A DNA stretch of 55,823 nt from Candidatus Cryptoclostridium obscurum (GCA_904420535.1 CAJFVQ010000011.1:1-55823), one strand, 5' to 3'; shown: positions 7,109 through 16,889, numbered from the stretch's first letter. Notes: generated by a model not told the origin, from the letters alone. A program made the numbers and translations.

Positions 7109-7354
7109 ATGTTGAATTATATTGAAGCACATAAGTATTCTATGAATCATCGTAAAGAGCTTGAGAGTGATACAAAATGTGGTTGCTTTTATTGTTTAAA
7201 AATTTTTAACCCGAAAGAAATCACTGAATGGATAGAGGATACTTCAGAAACTGCAATATGCCCATATTGCGGTGTAGATTCAATAATAGGTTTGTATGCA
7301 GGATATCCAATTACCAAAGAATTTCTTGAAAAAATGTACCGATATTGGTTTTGA
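7109..7354 (+). CDS. small zinc-ribbon cytoplasmic protein
   Basis: An 81-residue protein with two Cys pairs: CGCFYC at about 25-30 and CPYCG at about 54-58, which should hold one zinc ion. The flanking pattern (HRKELESDTKCGCFYCLKIF, later TKEFLEKMYRYWF) matches a widespread family of small bacterial cytoplasmic proteins of unknown function. AAAGGTGA lies eight bases before the ATG. The gene has its own promoter, sits alone between terminators in AT-rich DNA, and is richer in A+T than its neighbours, which suggests it was acquired separately. No function should be assigned. Confidence 0.8.
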   Translation: MLNYIEAHKYSMNHRKELESDTKCGCFYCLKIFNPKEITEWIEDTSETAICPYCGVDSIIGLYAGYPITKEFLEKMYRYWF

Positions 7355-7362
7355 CAAAAATA

Positions 7363-7402
7363 CAAAAGAGCTATTTGACTTAAAAGTCAAATAGCTCTTT
7401 TG
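7363..7402. terminator. strong bidirectional terminator
   Basis: An 18-bp perfect inverted repeat (CAAAAGAGCTATTTGACTT and its complement) nearly abuts itself. With A residues on one side and T on the other it can end both the zinc-ribbon gene and, from the other strand, guaA. Confidence 0.88.
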
Positions 7403-7493
7403 GCAGTATCAATATTGTATCATTGTATTGTTGCAGTATAACTAAACCCCAGAACAGCTGATTTTTTATTCAAAAAACTTTACCCATTTTCCA

Positions 7494-9026
7494 TCATTCC
7501 CACTCAATGGTGGCCGGGGGTTTTTGGGTGATATCATAAACAACGCGGTTGATATGGCGTACTTCATTGGTGATGCGGTTGGATACTTTGACCAAAGTGG
7601 GGTATGGAATTTTTGCCCAATCTGCTGTCATAAAGTCTGAAGTTGTGACAGCGCGTAATGCCAAAGTGTAGTCATAGGTTCTTTCATCTCCCATCACACC
7701 AACGCTTCTCATATTAGTAAGTACGGCAAAATATTGATTGATCTCTTTAGCAATGCCATCCTTTTCCAGTTCTTCACGGAAAATTGCGTCTGCATTTTGA
7801 AGAATTTCTATCTTCTCCGCTGTAATATCTCCAATAATACGTACGGCTAAACCAGGGCCCGGGAATGGTTGGCGAAAAACTAGAAATTCAGGAATTCCCA
7901 GTTCCAAACCGAGCTTCCGAACTTCATCTTTGAACAAATCCCGTAATGGTTCCACAATTTCTTTGAAATCCATAACGTCGGGAAGTCCACCAACATTATG
8001 GTGGCTTTTGATGACCTGCGCATTTTTACTACCGCTTTCGATCACGTCAGGATAAATGGTACCTTGAATCAAAATATCACATTGTCCCAGTTTTCTGGCT
8101 TCCTCTTCAAAAACCTTAATGAATTCAGCGCCGATGAGTTTTCTTTTCTTTTCCGGCTCGGTGACTCCTGCCAAAAGATCCAAAAAACGCTGTTTACAAT
8201 CGACACGGATAAGATTCATGGCGAATTGCTTTTTAAAAATGGCTTCTACTTCATCGCCTTCATTTTTTCTTAAAAGGCCGTGATCCACAAAAATACAGGT
8301 CAAATTATCGCCAATGGCTTTATGGGCCAAAACTGCGGCCACAGAAGAGTCAACACCACCGGAAAGGGCGCAAAGTACCTTTTGACCCTTCATTTTCTTT
8401 CGCAGTTCTTCAATGGTGCGTTTTGCATAAGAATCCATTTGCCAATCACCGCTGACACCGCATACTTGAAAGAGAAAGTGATGTAACATTTTTTGCCCGA
8501 AAGGAGTATGTTCCACTTCGGGATGGAACTGGACTCCATAAAATTTCCTGTTTTGATCCATAACAGCAGCATTGGGGCAAGTCGCCGTATGGGCAATGGA
8601 CTGGAACCCTGGGGGTAAGACATCCACTTGATTGGTATGGCTCATCCAACATTGGGTTTCACCGGTGAGTCCCTGAAAAATTGGTGATTCTTCCAAAGTG
8701 ATGGTTTGGGCACCATATTCGCGTTTTTCTGTGCGGTCGATGGTTCCTCCCAATACTTGCGACATGCTTTGTAAACCGTAGCAAATTCCCAAAACGGGGA
8801 TTCCCAATTCAAAAAGGGCTTTGGCCGGTAAGGGGGCGTCTTCCTCGTACGCATTATAGGGGCCGCCGGTAAGGATGATTCCTTTCGGAGAGCGGGCCTT
8901 TATTTTTTCAATATCTGTATCATAAGGCAGTAATTCGCAATAGACGCCGCATTCGCGCACCCTTCTGGCGATGAGCTGATTATATTGTGCGCCGAAGTCT
9001 AATAATACAACGGTTTCGTTTTTCAC
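7494..9026 (-). CDS. guaA: GMP synthase (glutamine-hydrolysing)
   Basis: Converts XMP, ATP and glutamine to GMP, the last step of guanine nucleotide synthesis. The 510-residue protein has the class I glutamine amidotransferase domain first ([18 protein letters not shown], catalytic Cys in GICYGLQ near residue 80, His/Glu in [11 protein letters not shown]), the ATP pyrophosphatase domain with the P-loop [10 protein letters not shown] near 220, and the C-terminal dimerisation domain ending KPPATIEWE. The start is taken as GTG 9026 because AAAGGAGC lies seven bases upstream; an ATG eight codons earlier would place the ribosome site inside the gene. Length is normal for the family. It is monocistronic and divergent from the exchanger gene. 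Confidence 0.98.
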   Translation of the reverse strand: MKNETVVLLDFGAQYNQLIARRVRECGVYCELLPYDTDIEKIKARSPKGIILTGGPYNAYEEDAPLPAKALFELGIPVLGICYGLQSMSQVLGGTIDRTEKREYGAQTITLEESPIFQGLTGETQCWMSHTNQVDVLPPGFQSIAHTATCPNAAVMDQNRKFYGVQFHPEVEHTPFGQKMLHHFLFQVCGVSGDWQMDSYAKRTIEELRKKMKGQKVLCALSGGVDSSVAAVLAHKAIGDNLTCIFVDHGLLRKNEGDEVEAIFKKQFAMNLIRVDCKQRFLDLLAGVTEPEKKRKLIGAEFIKVFEEEARKLGQCDILIQGTIYPDVIESGSKNAQVIKSHHNVGGLPDVMDFKEIVEPLRDLFKDEVRKLGLELGIPEFLVFRQPFPGPGLAVRIIGDITAEKIEILQNADAIFREELEKDGIAKEINQYFAVLTNMRSVGVMGDERTYDYTLALRAVTTSDFMTADWAKIPYPTLVKVSNRITNEVRHINRVVYDITQKPPATIEWE

Positions 9027-9146
9027 TATGTTGGCTCCTTTATTTCTCATGTGTTTTTATTGAATCTTTGGGAAACATAAGCTTACTTTACGGGATTCAG
9101 TATCTTTTATTGATGATTTCCCGCAATTTAGTAATATCTATTCTAC

Positions 9147-9175
9147 ATTTTACCCCTTAAGTCGAAAAATGACAA
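9147..9175 (-). promoter_or_regulatory. guaA promoter
   Basis: On the minus strand TTGTCA (9175-9170) and TAAAAT (9152-9147) are 17 bases apart, about 120 bases before the GTG start. The leader holds a CGGGA/TCCCG hairpin but no purine riboswitch that I can recognise. Confidence 0.55.
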
Positions 9176-9233
9176 TAGAAATCCAATGAAAACTAGAAAA
9201 AATCACTGTGGGGGTTCATAGAATAGTGGTAAA

Positions 9234-9247
9234 GATTGTAAACAATC
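9234..9247. promoter_or_regulatory. GATTGT-AA-ACAATC palindrome before the exchanger gene
   Basis: A perfect 6-bp inverted repeat with a 2-base centre lies 19 bases before the exchanger start, in operator position. The regulator is unknown. Confidence 0.4.
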
Positions 9248-9266
9248 ATGACATATGAGGGAATTT

Positions 9267-10199
9267 ATGAATTATATATTTTTAGTCATTGGTTTTTTCT
9301 TATTGATTAAAGGGGCAGATTGGTTTGTCTCCGGGGCTTCAGGAATCGCTCGTCTGTTGCGTATACCGTCGGTAATGATTGGTCTAACGGTTGTTGCCAT
9401 GGGGACGAGCGCTCCGGAACTTTCTGTGAGTATTGCAGGTGCTTTAGGAGGACAAAGCGGCATTTCTGTAGGAAATGTGGTTGGTTCAAATCTTTTTAAC
9501 TTGTTGTGCGTTGGCGGCATTTCGGCAATGATCCGCCCTATCATGATAGATGGTGTTTTGTTAAAGAGGGATATTCCCATTTCCTTAATAGCAGCAGTTC
9601 TGTTTTTTATCTCAGCTGCCAATGGTTATATCTCCCGCTGGGAAGGGACTCTTTTTCTCATTCTATTTACTGCCTTTTTAGGATTCATGTTAAAAGATGC
9701 TTTTCATTTCCGTGCTTCTTCAGGACCCAAATCAGAAATGCAAGAGGCTATAAAACCGTGGAAAGCAGTGTCGTTTGTACTATTTGGTCTATTAGGCGTT
9801 ATTTGGGGCGGCAATTTAGTGGTGGATTCCGCTACAGCCATTGCACTGCAATTTGGCTTGAGTGAATCATTGATAGGCCTAACCATTGTTGCACTGGGGA
9901 CATCGCTTCCGGAGTTCGTTACCTCTTTGGTAGCGGCCAAAAAGGGAGAAAATGATATCGCTATGGGTAATATTATCGGTTCCAACATTTTCAATCTTGG
10001 CTTAGTGTTAGGAACTGCCGCTGTAATTCGACCCATGGATGTGGAACGCGCTGTAACTGTGGATGGAATTTTTCTCTGCATCGTCACGCTGGTGCTCCTC
10101 TTTTTTATTTTGCGGGATAAAAAGCTTGGCCGGGGCCGAGGAACTATACTGTTTTTGCTCTATCTTCCTTACTTGCTTTATATTATTTTACGGGGTTAA
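9267..10199 (+). CDS. calcium/sodium antiporter, YrbG-type (CaCA superfamily)
   Basis: A 310-residue integral membrane exchanger with about ten hydrophobic helices. Both alpha repeats are clear: GTSAPELSVS with GNVVGSNLFNLL in the first half, and GTSLPEFVTS with GNIIGSNIFNLGLVLG in the second. These hold the ion-binding acidic and Ser/Asn residues of the CaCA superfamily. Members move Ca2+ out of the cell against Na+ or H+. The ATG at 9267 is favoured because GAGGGA lies four bases upstream; an ATG four codons earlier is possible. The gene appears to be transcribed alone. Confidence 0.93.
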   Translation: MNYIFLVIGFFLLIKGADWFVSGASGIARLLRIPSVMIGLTVVAMGTSAPELSVSIAGALGGQSGISVGNVVGSNLFNLLCVGGISAMIRPIMIDGVLLKRDIPISLIAAVLFFISAANGYISRWEGTLFLILFTAFLGFMLKDAFHFRASSGPKSEMQEAIKPWKAVSFVLFGLLGVIWGGNLVVDSATAIALQFGLSESLIGLTIVALGTSLPEFVTSLVAAKKGENDIAMGNIIGSNIFNLGLVLGTAAVIRPMDVERAVTVDGIFLCIVTLVLLFFILRDKKLGRGRGTILFLLYLPYLLYIILRG

Positions 10200-10257
10200 A
10201 TCGTATTCTACCTGGACATAAACACAGAGAGTTCACAATAAAAACCAATATAAAACA

Positions 10258-10285
10258 TTGCATTCCTCAATTCCTGTGGTATAAT
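10258..10285 (+). promoter_or_regulatory. promoter of the phospholipase C-like gene
   Basis: TTGCAT (10258-10263) and TATAAT (10280-10285) are 16 bases apart, 40 bases before the start codon. Confidence 0.6.
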
Positions 10286-10325
10286 TGCAACAGCGATCCG
10301 CAAGGAAGAAAAGGTGTATTTTTAA

Positions 10326-10880
10326 ATGTTAATTCCCAGCCATACCGTTTTGGCAAGCCGTATCAGCGATTATGCCAAGGAAAAATACGGTTTCCATTTT
10401 GTCCTCAATGCAATCTATCGTGGCAGTATTATGCCGGATCTCAGAGACAAGGAGCACGGTTCTCATTATGAAGAAGCATGTTTGGAGTCGGCTTCTGTTT
10501 TGTGGGAGGAAATCCTGGATCTGGAAGTAAATGATCTCCGTTCTTTTAGCTATAAGGTCGGTCAAATGCTCCACTTTATTGCGGATTATTTTACAAATGC
10601 CCACAATAAAAAGTATTTGGAGAAAAATATGCGCCGCCATATGCTTTACGAAATGCGTCTTCATTTTCGTTTGACGAAGTGTGAGCGCTTGCCCCATTTT
10701 CGTTTCCCGGAAGTAGGGAATCCCATGGTTCAAATTAAAGCATGGCATGATGAATATATGGTAGGACGTGGCAGTATTGAAAAGGATCTTCGCTTTGCCT
10801 TGCGCGCGTGTTTTTATTTGACCGATCTCATCGTCGCAATTCAGCAGGAGAAGCGGGCGCAACGCCTTTTGGCTGCATAA
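10326..10880 (+). CDS. zinc-dependent phospholipase C family protein
   Basis: A 184-residue protein of the zinc-dependent phospholipase C / S1-P1 nuclease-like fold. It shows the His/Asp pattern expected of the family: SHTVLASRI near the start, GSIMPDL, HGSHYEEA, then GQMLHFIADYFTNAHN, in which His and Asp residues would bind zinc. There is no signal peptide, unlike the secreted clostridial toxin, so it is probably a cytosolic housekeeping member of unknown substrate. The first ATG is used; an AAGGAAGAAAAGG stretch lies upstream. It has its own promoter and terminator. The catalytic role is inferred from fold only. Confidence 0.82.
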   Translation: MLIPSHTVLASRISDYAKEKYGFHFVLNAIYRGSIMPDLRDKEHGSHYEEACLESASVLWEEILDLEVNDLRSFSYKVGQMLHFIADYFTNAHNKKYLEKNMRRHMLYEMRLHFRLTKCERLPHFRFPEVGNPMVQIKAWHDEYMVGRGSIEKDLRFALRACFYLTDLIVAIQQEKRAQRLLAA

Positions 10881-10908
10881 AATTATAAAATAACAAGAGA
10901 AAAATTTT

Positions 10909-10936
10909 AGAGGGAGCATCATGCTCCCTCTTTTTT
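10909..10936 (+). terminator. terminator of the phospholipase C-like gene
   Basis: AGAGGGAGCAT and ATGCTCCCTCT pair perfectly around a single C, followed by six T residues. Confidence 0.92.
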
Positions 10937-11001
10937 GATAGTTTGGAAATGATTGGAGCGATTGTTTTGCGTCATATTTATTTTTGAATGAGAGCATAGC
11001 C

Positions 11002-11031
11002 TTGACAAAGTGGTTTGAGGTGGGATATAAT
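11002..11031 (+). promoter_or_regulatory. leuS promoter
   Basis: Consensus TTGACA (11002-11007) and TATAAT (11026-11031) with an 18-base spacer, immediately ahead of the T-box leader. Confidence 0.85.
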
Positions 11032-11037
11032 AATTTC

Positions 11038-11252
11038 GATATTGTTTGGGCGATGATGAGAAGTAGTAAGCCTTTTGCCATTTTCAGAGACGTGTCGGCA
11101 GCTGTGAGACACGATGGAGAGGCTGAACTCGTCTCGGAGCTTCTGTGGGAAACCATAGCGGGGTGAGCCGTTATCCTCTTTGCAAGTGGGCCGAAAGGTC
11201 AATTTGGGTGGTAACGCGGAATTGTCCGTCCCATGGAGGGACGGCTTTTTTT
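11038..11252 (+). ncRNA. T-box leader (tRNA-Leu sensing) of leuS
   Basis: A T-box riboswitch that binds uncharged tRNA and permits leuS transcription. Visible parts: the Stem I base GATGATGAGAAGTAGTAA with AGTA on the 5' side of the specifier loop; GAA followed by specifier CTC (Leu) at 11128-11130; and the T-box proper GGGTGGTAACGCGG at 11206-11219, whose TGGT pairs with the ACCA end of the tRNA. The terminator follows: CCGTCCC (11226-11232) pairs with GGGACGG (11238-11244) plus seven T residues. The Leu specifier agrees with the leuS gene downstream. It accounts for most of the 468 bases between genes here. Confidence 0.95.
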
Positions 11253-11348
11253 ATGATAGATATGCCACTCGATGACGATTCGCTTCATGTATGGAAGGTC
11301 ATTATCAGTTCAGTAATGGAAATATAAAGTAAATTAGGAAAGGATGTA

Positions 11349-13832
11349 TTGGTCACAATTATGGAAGTGAAATACAATCCCCAGGCCATTGAAGCCAAAT
11401 GGCAGAAACGCTGGGAAGAAAAACAAACTTTTAAAGTGACGGAAGACACGGAGAAAGAAAAATATTACCTTTTGGAAATGTTTCCTTATCCTTCGGGAAA
11501 TCTTCATATGGGACATGTTCGCAATTATTCCATCGGTGATGTGGTGGCACGATTTAAGCGGATGCAAGGTTATAATGTGCTCCATCCCATGGGATGGGAT
11601 TCTTTTGGGTTACCCGCAGAAAATGCCGCGATTAAGCACAAGGTTCATCCTGTTGATTGGACTTTAAAAAATATGGATAATATGCGTGCCCAGCTAAAGT
11701 CTCTAGGCATTAGTTACGATTGGGATCGGGAGGTGGCAACATGTCTTCCCGATTATTATAAATTTACCCAATGGATCTTTTTACAGCTATATAAAAATGG
11801 TTTGGCTTACAAAAAAAAGGCCGCGGTAAATTGGTGCCCCTCCTGTGCCACAGTGCTTGCCAACGAACAGGTCGTGGATGGAGCATGTGAGCGGTGCGGC
11901 GCCACCGTGGAAAAGAAGAATCTGGAGCAATGGTTCTTTAAAATCACCGATTATGCCCAACGTCTCCTGGACGATTTGGAACTGCTTCCCGGTTGGCCCA
12001 ATAAAGTGAAAACGATGCAGGAAAACTGGATCGGGCGGAGCACCGGGGTAGAGATTGATTTCGATATTGAGGGATACGATGATAAGCTCTCTGTGTTTAC
12101 CACCCGCCCCGATACCGTTTACGGCGTGACTTATCTTGTTTTCGCGCCGGAGCATCCTCTTGTCGATGTTTTGGTGGCAGGATCGGAATATGAAGCAGAT
12201 GTCAAAGCCTTTCAGAAAAAGATGCATAAACTTTCGACGGTGGACAGAACCTCCGCAGATCTGGAAAAAGAGGGGATGTTCATCGGACGCTATGTGATCA
12301 ACCCATTGAACGGAGAGCGCGTTCCCATTTGGATCACCAATTATGTCATTATGGATTACGGTACCGGCGCCGTCATGGGGGTGCCCAGCCATGATCAGCG
12401 CGACTTTGATTTCGCCAAAAAATACGATTTAGGTATCAAAGAAGTTATTTTACCTCCGGATCAGCCCGATATGAAAGCCGCCGATATGACGGAGGCCTAT
12501 ACGGAAGAGGGAATTTTAACAAATTCCGGACCGTTTAATGGCTTGAATAACAAAAAGGCCATCGAAAAAATTGCCGATTATTTAGAGGAAAAATCCATTG
12601 GCCGCAGGGTCGTCAATTACCGCCTCCGCGATTGGCTGATTTCCCGTCAGCGTTATTGGGGCGCTCCTATTCCCATGGTATATTGTGATCAATGCGGCAC
12701 CGTTCCGGTGCCGGAAGATCAGCTTCCGGTATTGCTCCCCACGGATGTGGAATTTAATCCCGGCGGTGATTCCCCGCTGAAGACCAGCAAGAGCTTTATG
12801 GATACGGTTTGCCCCTGCTGCGGCGGTCATGCTACCAGAGAAGTGGATACCATGGATACCTTTGTTTGTTCTTCCTGGTATTATTTGCGCTATACGGATC
12901 CTAAAAATGCGGAAAAAGCCTTTGATAAGGCAAAGAGCGATTACTGGATGAATGTGGATCAATACATCGGTGGGGTGGAGCATGCCATCCTCCACTTAAT
13001 GTATGCCCGTTTCTTTATGAAAGTCTTTTATGATTTGGGACTCAGCAAGGCCAAAGAACCCTTTGAAAACCTTTTGACCCAGGGTATGGTGTTAAAAGAC
13101 GGTACCAAAATGTCAAAATCCTTGGGCAATGTCGTAAGTCCCGAAGCGATTATTGAAAAATACGGCGCTGATACCGCGCGACTTTTCATTCTTTTTGCCG
13201 CTCCTCCGGAAAAAGATTTGGAATGGAACGATTCCGCAGTAGAAGGATGCTACCGCTTTTTGAATCGCGTTTGGCGTATCGTGACGTCGCATACAGAACT
13301 GAAAGATGACTATGATATTTCTACCCTTTCCAAAGAGGATAAAGATGTTCGTCGTTTGATTCATTCAGTGATGAAAAAAGTTACTGACGATATTAGTCAA
13401 CGCTTTAACTTCAATACGGCCATCAGCGCCATTATGGAATTGACCAATGGGTTGGTGAGTTATGCTGACAGCGAATCCATGAAGGAAGGGCTGCTGAAGG
13501 AAGGGCTTGATACGTTGATTTTGCTTCTTTCTCCCTTTGCTCCCCATATTACGGAAGAAATGTGGGAAATAATGGGACATGGTGAAGCCATCATAGACTT
13601 GCCTTGGCCCCAGTATGATGAAACTGCTTTGACTGTAGATGAAGTGGAAATCGTGATTCAGGTCAATGGAAAAGTCAAGGAAAAATTAGTAGTTCCCTCT
13701 GGTCTTGATAAAGTGGCTTTGGAGGAATACGTCAGAGGAAGTGAAGCCTTTGAACGGCTGACTGCGGGACAAAATGTGGTAAAAATTATTCCCATTCCCA
13801 ATAAGCTTGTCAATATTGTAGTGAAACCTTAA
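11349..13832 (+). CDS. leuS: leucyl-tRNA synthetase
   Basis: An 827-residue class Ia aminoacyl-tRNA synthetase that charges tRNA-Leu. Signatures in order: the HIGH-type HMGH in [16 protein letters not shown] near residue 45, a zinc-ribbon CPSC...CERCG near 160-180, the CP1 editing domain with TTRPDTVYG, a second zinc-type CDQCG and CPCCGG insertion, KMSKS in [11 protein letters not shown] near residue 585, and the anticodon-binding helices followed by the C-terminal domain. Length is normal for bacteria. The TTG at 11349 has AAGGA four bases upstream; an ATG four codons later is an alternative. Expression is set by the T-box leader. Confidence 0.98.
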   Translation: MVTIMEVKYNPQAIEAKWQKRWEEKQTFKVTEDTEKEKYYLLEMFPYPSGNLHMGHVRNYSIGDVVARFKRMQGYNVLHPMGWDSFGLPAENAAIKHKVHPVDWTLKNMDNMRAQLKSLGISYDWDREVATCLPDYYKFTQWIFLQLYKNGLAYKKKAAVNWCPSCATVLANEQVVDGACERCGATVEKKNLEQWFFKITDYAQRLLDDLELLPGWPNKVKTMQENWIGRSTGVEIDFDIEGYDDKLSVFTTRPDTVYGVTYLVFAPEHPLVDVLVAGSEYEADVKAFQKKMHKLSTVDRTSADLEKEGMFIGRYVINPLNGERVPIWITNYVIMDYGTGAVMGVPSHDQRDFDFAKKYDLGIKEVILPPDQPDMKAADMTEAYTEEGILTNSGPFNGLNNKKAIEKIADYLEEKSIGRRVVNYRLRDWLISRQRYWGAPIPMVYCDQCGTVPVPEDQLPVLLPTDVEFNPGGDSPLKTSKSFMDTVCPCCGGHATREVDTMDTFVCSSWYYLRYTDPKNAEKAFDKAKSDYWMNVDQYIGGVEHAILHLMYARFFMKVFYDLGLSKAKEPFENLLTQGMVLKDGTKMSKSLGNVVSPEAIIEKYGADTARLFILFAAPPEKDLEWNDSAVEGCYRFLNRVWRIVTSHTELKDDYDISTLSKEDKDVRRLIHSVMKKVTDDISQRFNFNTAISAIMELTNGLVSYADSESMKEGLLKEGLDTLILLLSPFAPHITEEMWEIMGHGEAIIDLPWPQYDETALTVDEVEIVIQVNGKVKEKLVVPSGLDKVALEEYVRGSEAFERLTAGQNVVKIIPIPNKLVNIVVKP

Positions 13833-13842
13833 AGAAATTGGA

Positions 13843-13880
13843 GACGGCGGTTCGGTGCTCATCGATCCGCCGTTTGTTTC
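13843..13880 (+). terminator. hairpin between leuS and holA
   Basis: ACGGCGG (13844-13850) pairs with CCGCCGT (13867-13873), followed by TTGTTT. It probably ends part of the leuS transcript, with some readthrough into holA. Confidence 0.65.
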
Positions 13881-13906
13881 CATGCGATGACAGAAAGGAG
13901 AACGCC

Positions 13907-14905
13907 ATGGAGATCAAACCTGTTTATCTGTTTTACGGAGAGGAAACTTTTTTGTTGCAAAAAGATCTCGCTTATTTTCGTAATTATTTTGACGGAGAAG
14001 AATATGGAACCGAAGTGTTTGACGGCGCCAAAGATTCATTGGATTTGATTTTGGCTGCAGCCGAGGCAAATCCGTTGTTTGCGGAAAAACGGTTGATCAT
14101 CGTGGAGAATTCTCCCTGGTTTAAAAAGAAAGAATCCAAAAGGGAAGGGAAAAGTAAAAAGACCGATGGTGACGAGGAGTTGCTCTTTGATTATCTCTCA
14201 CATCCCAATGAAGATGCCTGCCTGGTGTTTACTGCCGATAAAGCGGACCAGCGCATGAAATTGGTGAAAGCTGTGGCTTCCTGCGGTAAAGTGCGGGAAT
14301 ATAAACCTTTGAGCCGTTGGGAATTGCCGGATTACCTCCGAAAACATTTGGCGCGTCTCGGCAAACAAATTGACAGCCGCGCTTTGGACCTGTTGCTGAT
14401 GCTCTGTGGGGAACAGTTGGGCGCTCTTGTGAATGAAGCGGAAAAAGCTGCTATTTTTGTGGGAGAACAAAAAAGAATCGAAGAAAATGATATTTTACGG
14501 GTGGTGTCCCGCAGCGCTGAAGTGAATAGTTTTCAACTGTCCGATGCTCTGGGAGAAAGAGATCCTCGGAAAATTTACCGTCTCGCTTCGGAACTGGTAG
14601 AAACGATGAAGCCTGGAGAGTATATGGCCTTATTCGGATATATCTCCAATTATCTTCGAATTTTGATTCGCGTCAAAGAATTGGCTGCCAGGGGAAAATC
14701 CCCCGATATGATTGCAAAGGCCACAAAGATACACAGTTTCCGTGTGAAAAAGGCCATGCCCGCAGCGGAACGATATACCATGGAGGAATTGATTCAGGGG
14801 CTGGCGTTATTGATGGAGGTGGATTACCAGATGAAATCTGGCGCCGGCGAGTTCCGTCAAACATTTCCTTCGGCCTTGGTAAAATTGGCGATCCGTGATT
14901 CCTAA
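13907..14905 (+). CDS. holA: DNA polymerase III subunit delta
   Basis: A 332-residue clamp-loader delta subunit, which opens the beta clamp. The N-terminus KPVYLFYGEETFLLQ is the usual degenerate P-loop of delta (no ATP site). The stretch AAEANPLFAEKRLIIVENSPWF contains the clamp-opening hydrophobic residues, and LDLLLMLCGEQLGALVNEAEK is typical of the second domain. The start at 13907 has AAAGGAG eight bases upstream. It shares no operon partner downstream; the next genes are on the other strand. Confidence 0.93.
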   Translation: MEIKPVYLFYGEETFLLQKDLAYFRNYFDGEEYGTEVFDGAKDSLDLILAAAEANPLFAEKRLIIVENSPWFKKKESKREGKSKKTDGDEELLFDYLSHPNEDACLVFTADKADQRMKLVKAVASCGKVREYKPLSRWELPDYLRKHLARLGKQIDSRALDLLLMLCGEQLGALVNEAEKAAIFVGEQKRIEENDILRVVSRSAEVNSFQLSDALGERDPRKIYRLASELVETMKPGEYMALFGYISNYLRILIRVKELAARGKSPDMIAKATKIHSFRVKKAMPAAERYTMEELIQGLALLMEVDYQMKSGAGEFRQTFPSALVKLAIRDS

Positions 14906-14948
14906 TGGGTTTTGCGGTAACGGGTATGATCTGCGAAGATCACATGAA

Positions 14949-14985
14949 AAAAGGGCGACGAATTTTTCGCCGCTCTTTGTCTTTA
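14949..14985. terminator. terminator between convergent holA and the GNAT pseudogene
   Basis: AAAGGGCGACGA pairs imperfectly with TCGCCGCTCTTT, followed by a T-rich tail. Confidence 0.6.
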
Positions 14986-14994
14986 TGATGGTTA

Positions 14995-15471
14995 TTATGA
15001 TTTAAGTTGGTATCTTCGTATTTTTGAATGTAAGTTCTTTTGTGTGAAATTTTCTTCAGAAATCAGTTGGAAACCATAGTGTTTGAGAATCTTTTCACTG
15101 GCAATATTGTCAACGATCACATCTGCTACCAAGATAAACCGGGAATACTTTTTTCGCATAAAATTGAGCAACCAACCCACGGCTTCGGTATCATTCCCTT
15201 GTCCTCAGGCCGATTTCCGCAACTGGTAAAATAAGCCGAAAAGCTTTTTTTTGCAGTCCATCCGCAGGCAACCGACAATGCCCAGGAAGTCATTGCCGCG
15301 AAAAATCGCGAATACATCGTGGTCTTGCAATAGGCTGCATTTCGTTTCGACTTCCTTTCGGGTACATGGGGTTCCGATGCTGGTATAACGGATTACATCC
15401 TCATCGCACCAAACAGAGGTCAGGGCGTCGTTATGGTATTGCCGTAATGGTTCATAGCGTAAAGAGTTCAT
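14995..15471 (-). pseudogene. GNAT acetyltransferase interrupted by an in-frame TGA
   Basis: A RimJ/RimL-like GNAT acetyltransferase of about 158 codons. From MNSLRYEPLRQYHNDALTSV the frame runs to FGLFYQLRKSA, meets TGA at 15205-15207, and resumes in the same frame as GQGNDTEAVGWLLNFMRKKY and then NIASEKILKHYGFQLI. In this family the residue before GQG, here the stop, is usually Trp (WGQGYATEA), so a single TGG-to-TGA change explains the break. TGA is a normal stop in neighbouring genes, so recoding is unlikely. No good ribosome site was seen at the start. The gene overlaps nothing and follows the SH3-repeat gene by 50 bases. Confidence 0.8.
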
Positions 15472-15521
15472 TTGGTCATACTTTGCGTACTCGAAAGTAG
15501 TTGATTCTGGCGATAACATTT

Positions 15522-16889
15522 TTAATATTGTGCAAGGCAGCGACGGTTGACATATCCCGTCATATTGTATTCCTCGGAGTAAACCTCCCAAAAATCGTCG
15601 TTGGTTCTGTCGATCAGAATCACAACTTCATCCGGGTATAATGTTATCATTTCATTGTCGTCGGATTGTTCCGGAGAAGAACGCAAGGCCAATTCATCGG
15701 TTCCTGCGACATAATAGGTGTTTGCTTCCGTGGCTTCCGGGATTTCCCCCGCAGTACCCCGGTCTTCTTCTTCCGCTATGTCCGCACCGTCGATATTACT
15801 GCATTCCACATAGGCGAATTGTTGGCTGGTATCGTCATAGATCAACCAAAATTGCTGATTGGTCTGTTCGACAATATTGATTTCGCTGTGGTTTCGAATG
15901 CGGCCGGTGACAAAATCCTCATTGGCAGATGGGCGGGAATAAAGACTGGCGAAGCTGTCGTCTGTTTTGATCTCAGCAGTGCCAATGATTTCGGTAGCGC
16001 CGGAGCGTACTTCGCCGTAATCCCCTGTTAAATAGGCGCATTCTACATAGCCCGTGGATTTGCTGTGGAAATCAAAGACCCGCCAAAACGTATTGTTTGT
16101 TTGCTCGATGACCCCCAGGGCGTAACCGTTGTTGGCGGTATCCAGAGTAATGACATCGTCAAAGCCCAATTCTTCTCGAATGGCCAACCCTTCTTCGGTG
16201 TTGGTGACAAAAGAGATCGATTTGATGGAACGGTCTGTAGATAAATCTCCTTCATTGATGCGGCCCGTATCTCCCGTTAAGTTTTGTGTCGGAAGATATC
16301 CCGTTTCACCGCTCTCATAATCCATAACCTCCCAATAATCTTCGTTGGTTTTGTCCACTAATTCCACTGCGCTTCCGCTGTAAAGCGTCGCCAGGGAGTC
16401 GCTGTCATTATCGGCGCTTTGACGGAGATCAATGCTGTCGCCGGCATTAGTCACATAATAAATGTCCGCTCCGTAGGAAGAAGATGTCGTTGTATGATCT
16501 CCGGAGCGGTAGGTGAAGATCAATGTAACGGTAATAATCAAAGCAATGATTAAAATACCAATGATCAGTGCTTCGATTCCGATGATTAATCTTGTAATGC
16601 TTGTTGCTTCTTGGGAAGAAGATTGATTTTCATCGTTGTTTTTTGAAATCCTGCTTCCCAGTTTTTCTATGCTGGATTTGAGAGAAAATCGTGATTTATC
16701 CCTTTTGGGGGACGTGCTCTCGTTGTGCTTTGGAGAAATCGGAGCGGTTGTCTGCCTACTTTCAAGCTTGTCAACCTGTATATTGGCATCGGCGTCTTGT
16801 TCTTTTTTCGATGTGAAATTAACAGCGCCGCAATAAGGACAGATTATTTCGTCTGCGGAAACTTCTTTGCCGCATTTCTCACATTTCAT
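15522..16889 (-). CDS. zinc-ribbon membrane protein with four SH3-like repeats
   Basis: A 455-residue protein of modular build. Residues 1-25 form a zinc ribbon (MKCEKCGKEVSADEIICPYCGA). A polar Ser/Lys-rich linker reaches to about 100, one membrane helix follows at about 103-130 (LIIGIEALIIGILIIALIIT), and the rest is outside. There, four diverged bacterial SH3-like repeats of about 65 residues recur, each with a pattern of (I/V)DxTNxxFWxVxD...GYV. Such repeats usually bind cell-wall peptides. The ATG at 16889 has AAGGGGTG five bases upstream. The topology, an inner zinc ribbon linked to an outer wall-binding domain, suggests sensing or anchoring. No known family is assigned. Confidence 0.85.
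   Translation of the reverse strand: MKCEKCGKEVSADEIICPYCGAVNFTSKKEQDADANIQVDKLESRQTTAPISPKHNESTSPKRDKSRFSLKSSIEKLGSRISKNNDENQSSSQEATSITRLIIGIEALIIGILIIALIITVTLIFTYRSGDHTTTSSSYGADIYYVTNAGDSIDLRQSADNDSDSLATLYSGSAVELVDKTNEDYWEVMDYESGETGYLPTQNLTGDTGRINEGDLSTDRSIKSISFVTNTEEGLAIREELGFDDVITLDTANNGYALGVIEQTNNTFWRVFDFHSKSTGYVECAYLTGDYGEVRSGATEIIGTAEIKTDDSFASLYSRPSANEDFVTGRIRNHSEINIVEQTNQQFWLIYDDTSQQFAYVECSNIDGADIAEEEDRGTAGEIPEATEANTYYVAGTDELALRSSPEQSDDNEMITLYPDEVVILIDRTNDDFWEVYSEEYNMTGYVNRRCLAQY

Noticed and set aside
9027-9180. Purine riboswitch upstream of guaA
   Set aside because: The leader has one weak hairpin but none of the conserved loop sequences of the guanine riboswitch.
10329-11156. 275-codon minus-strand frame over the phospholipase C-like gene and T-box
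   Set aside because: It runs through a terminator and a conserved RNA leader in antisense and shows no recognisable protein pattern.
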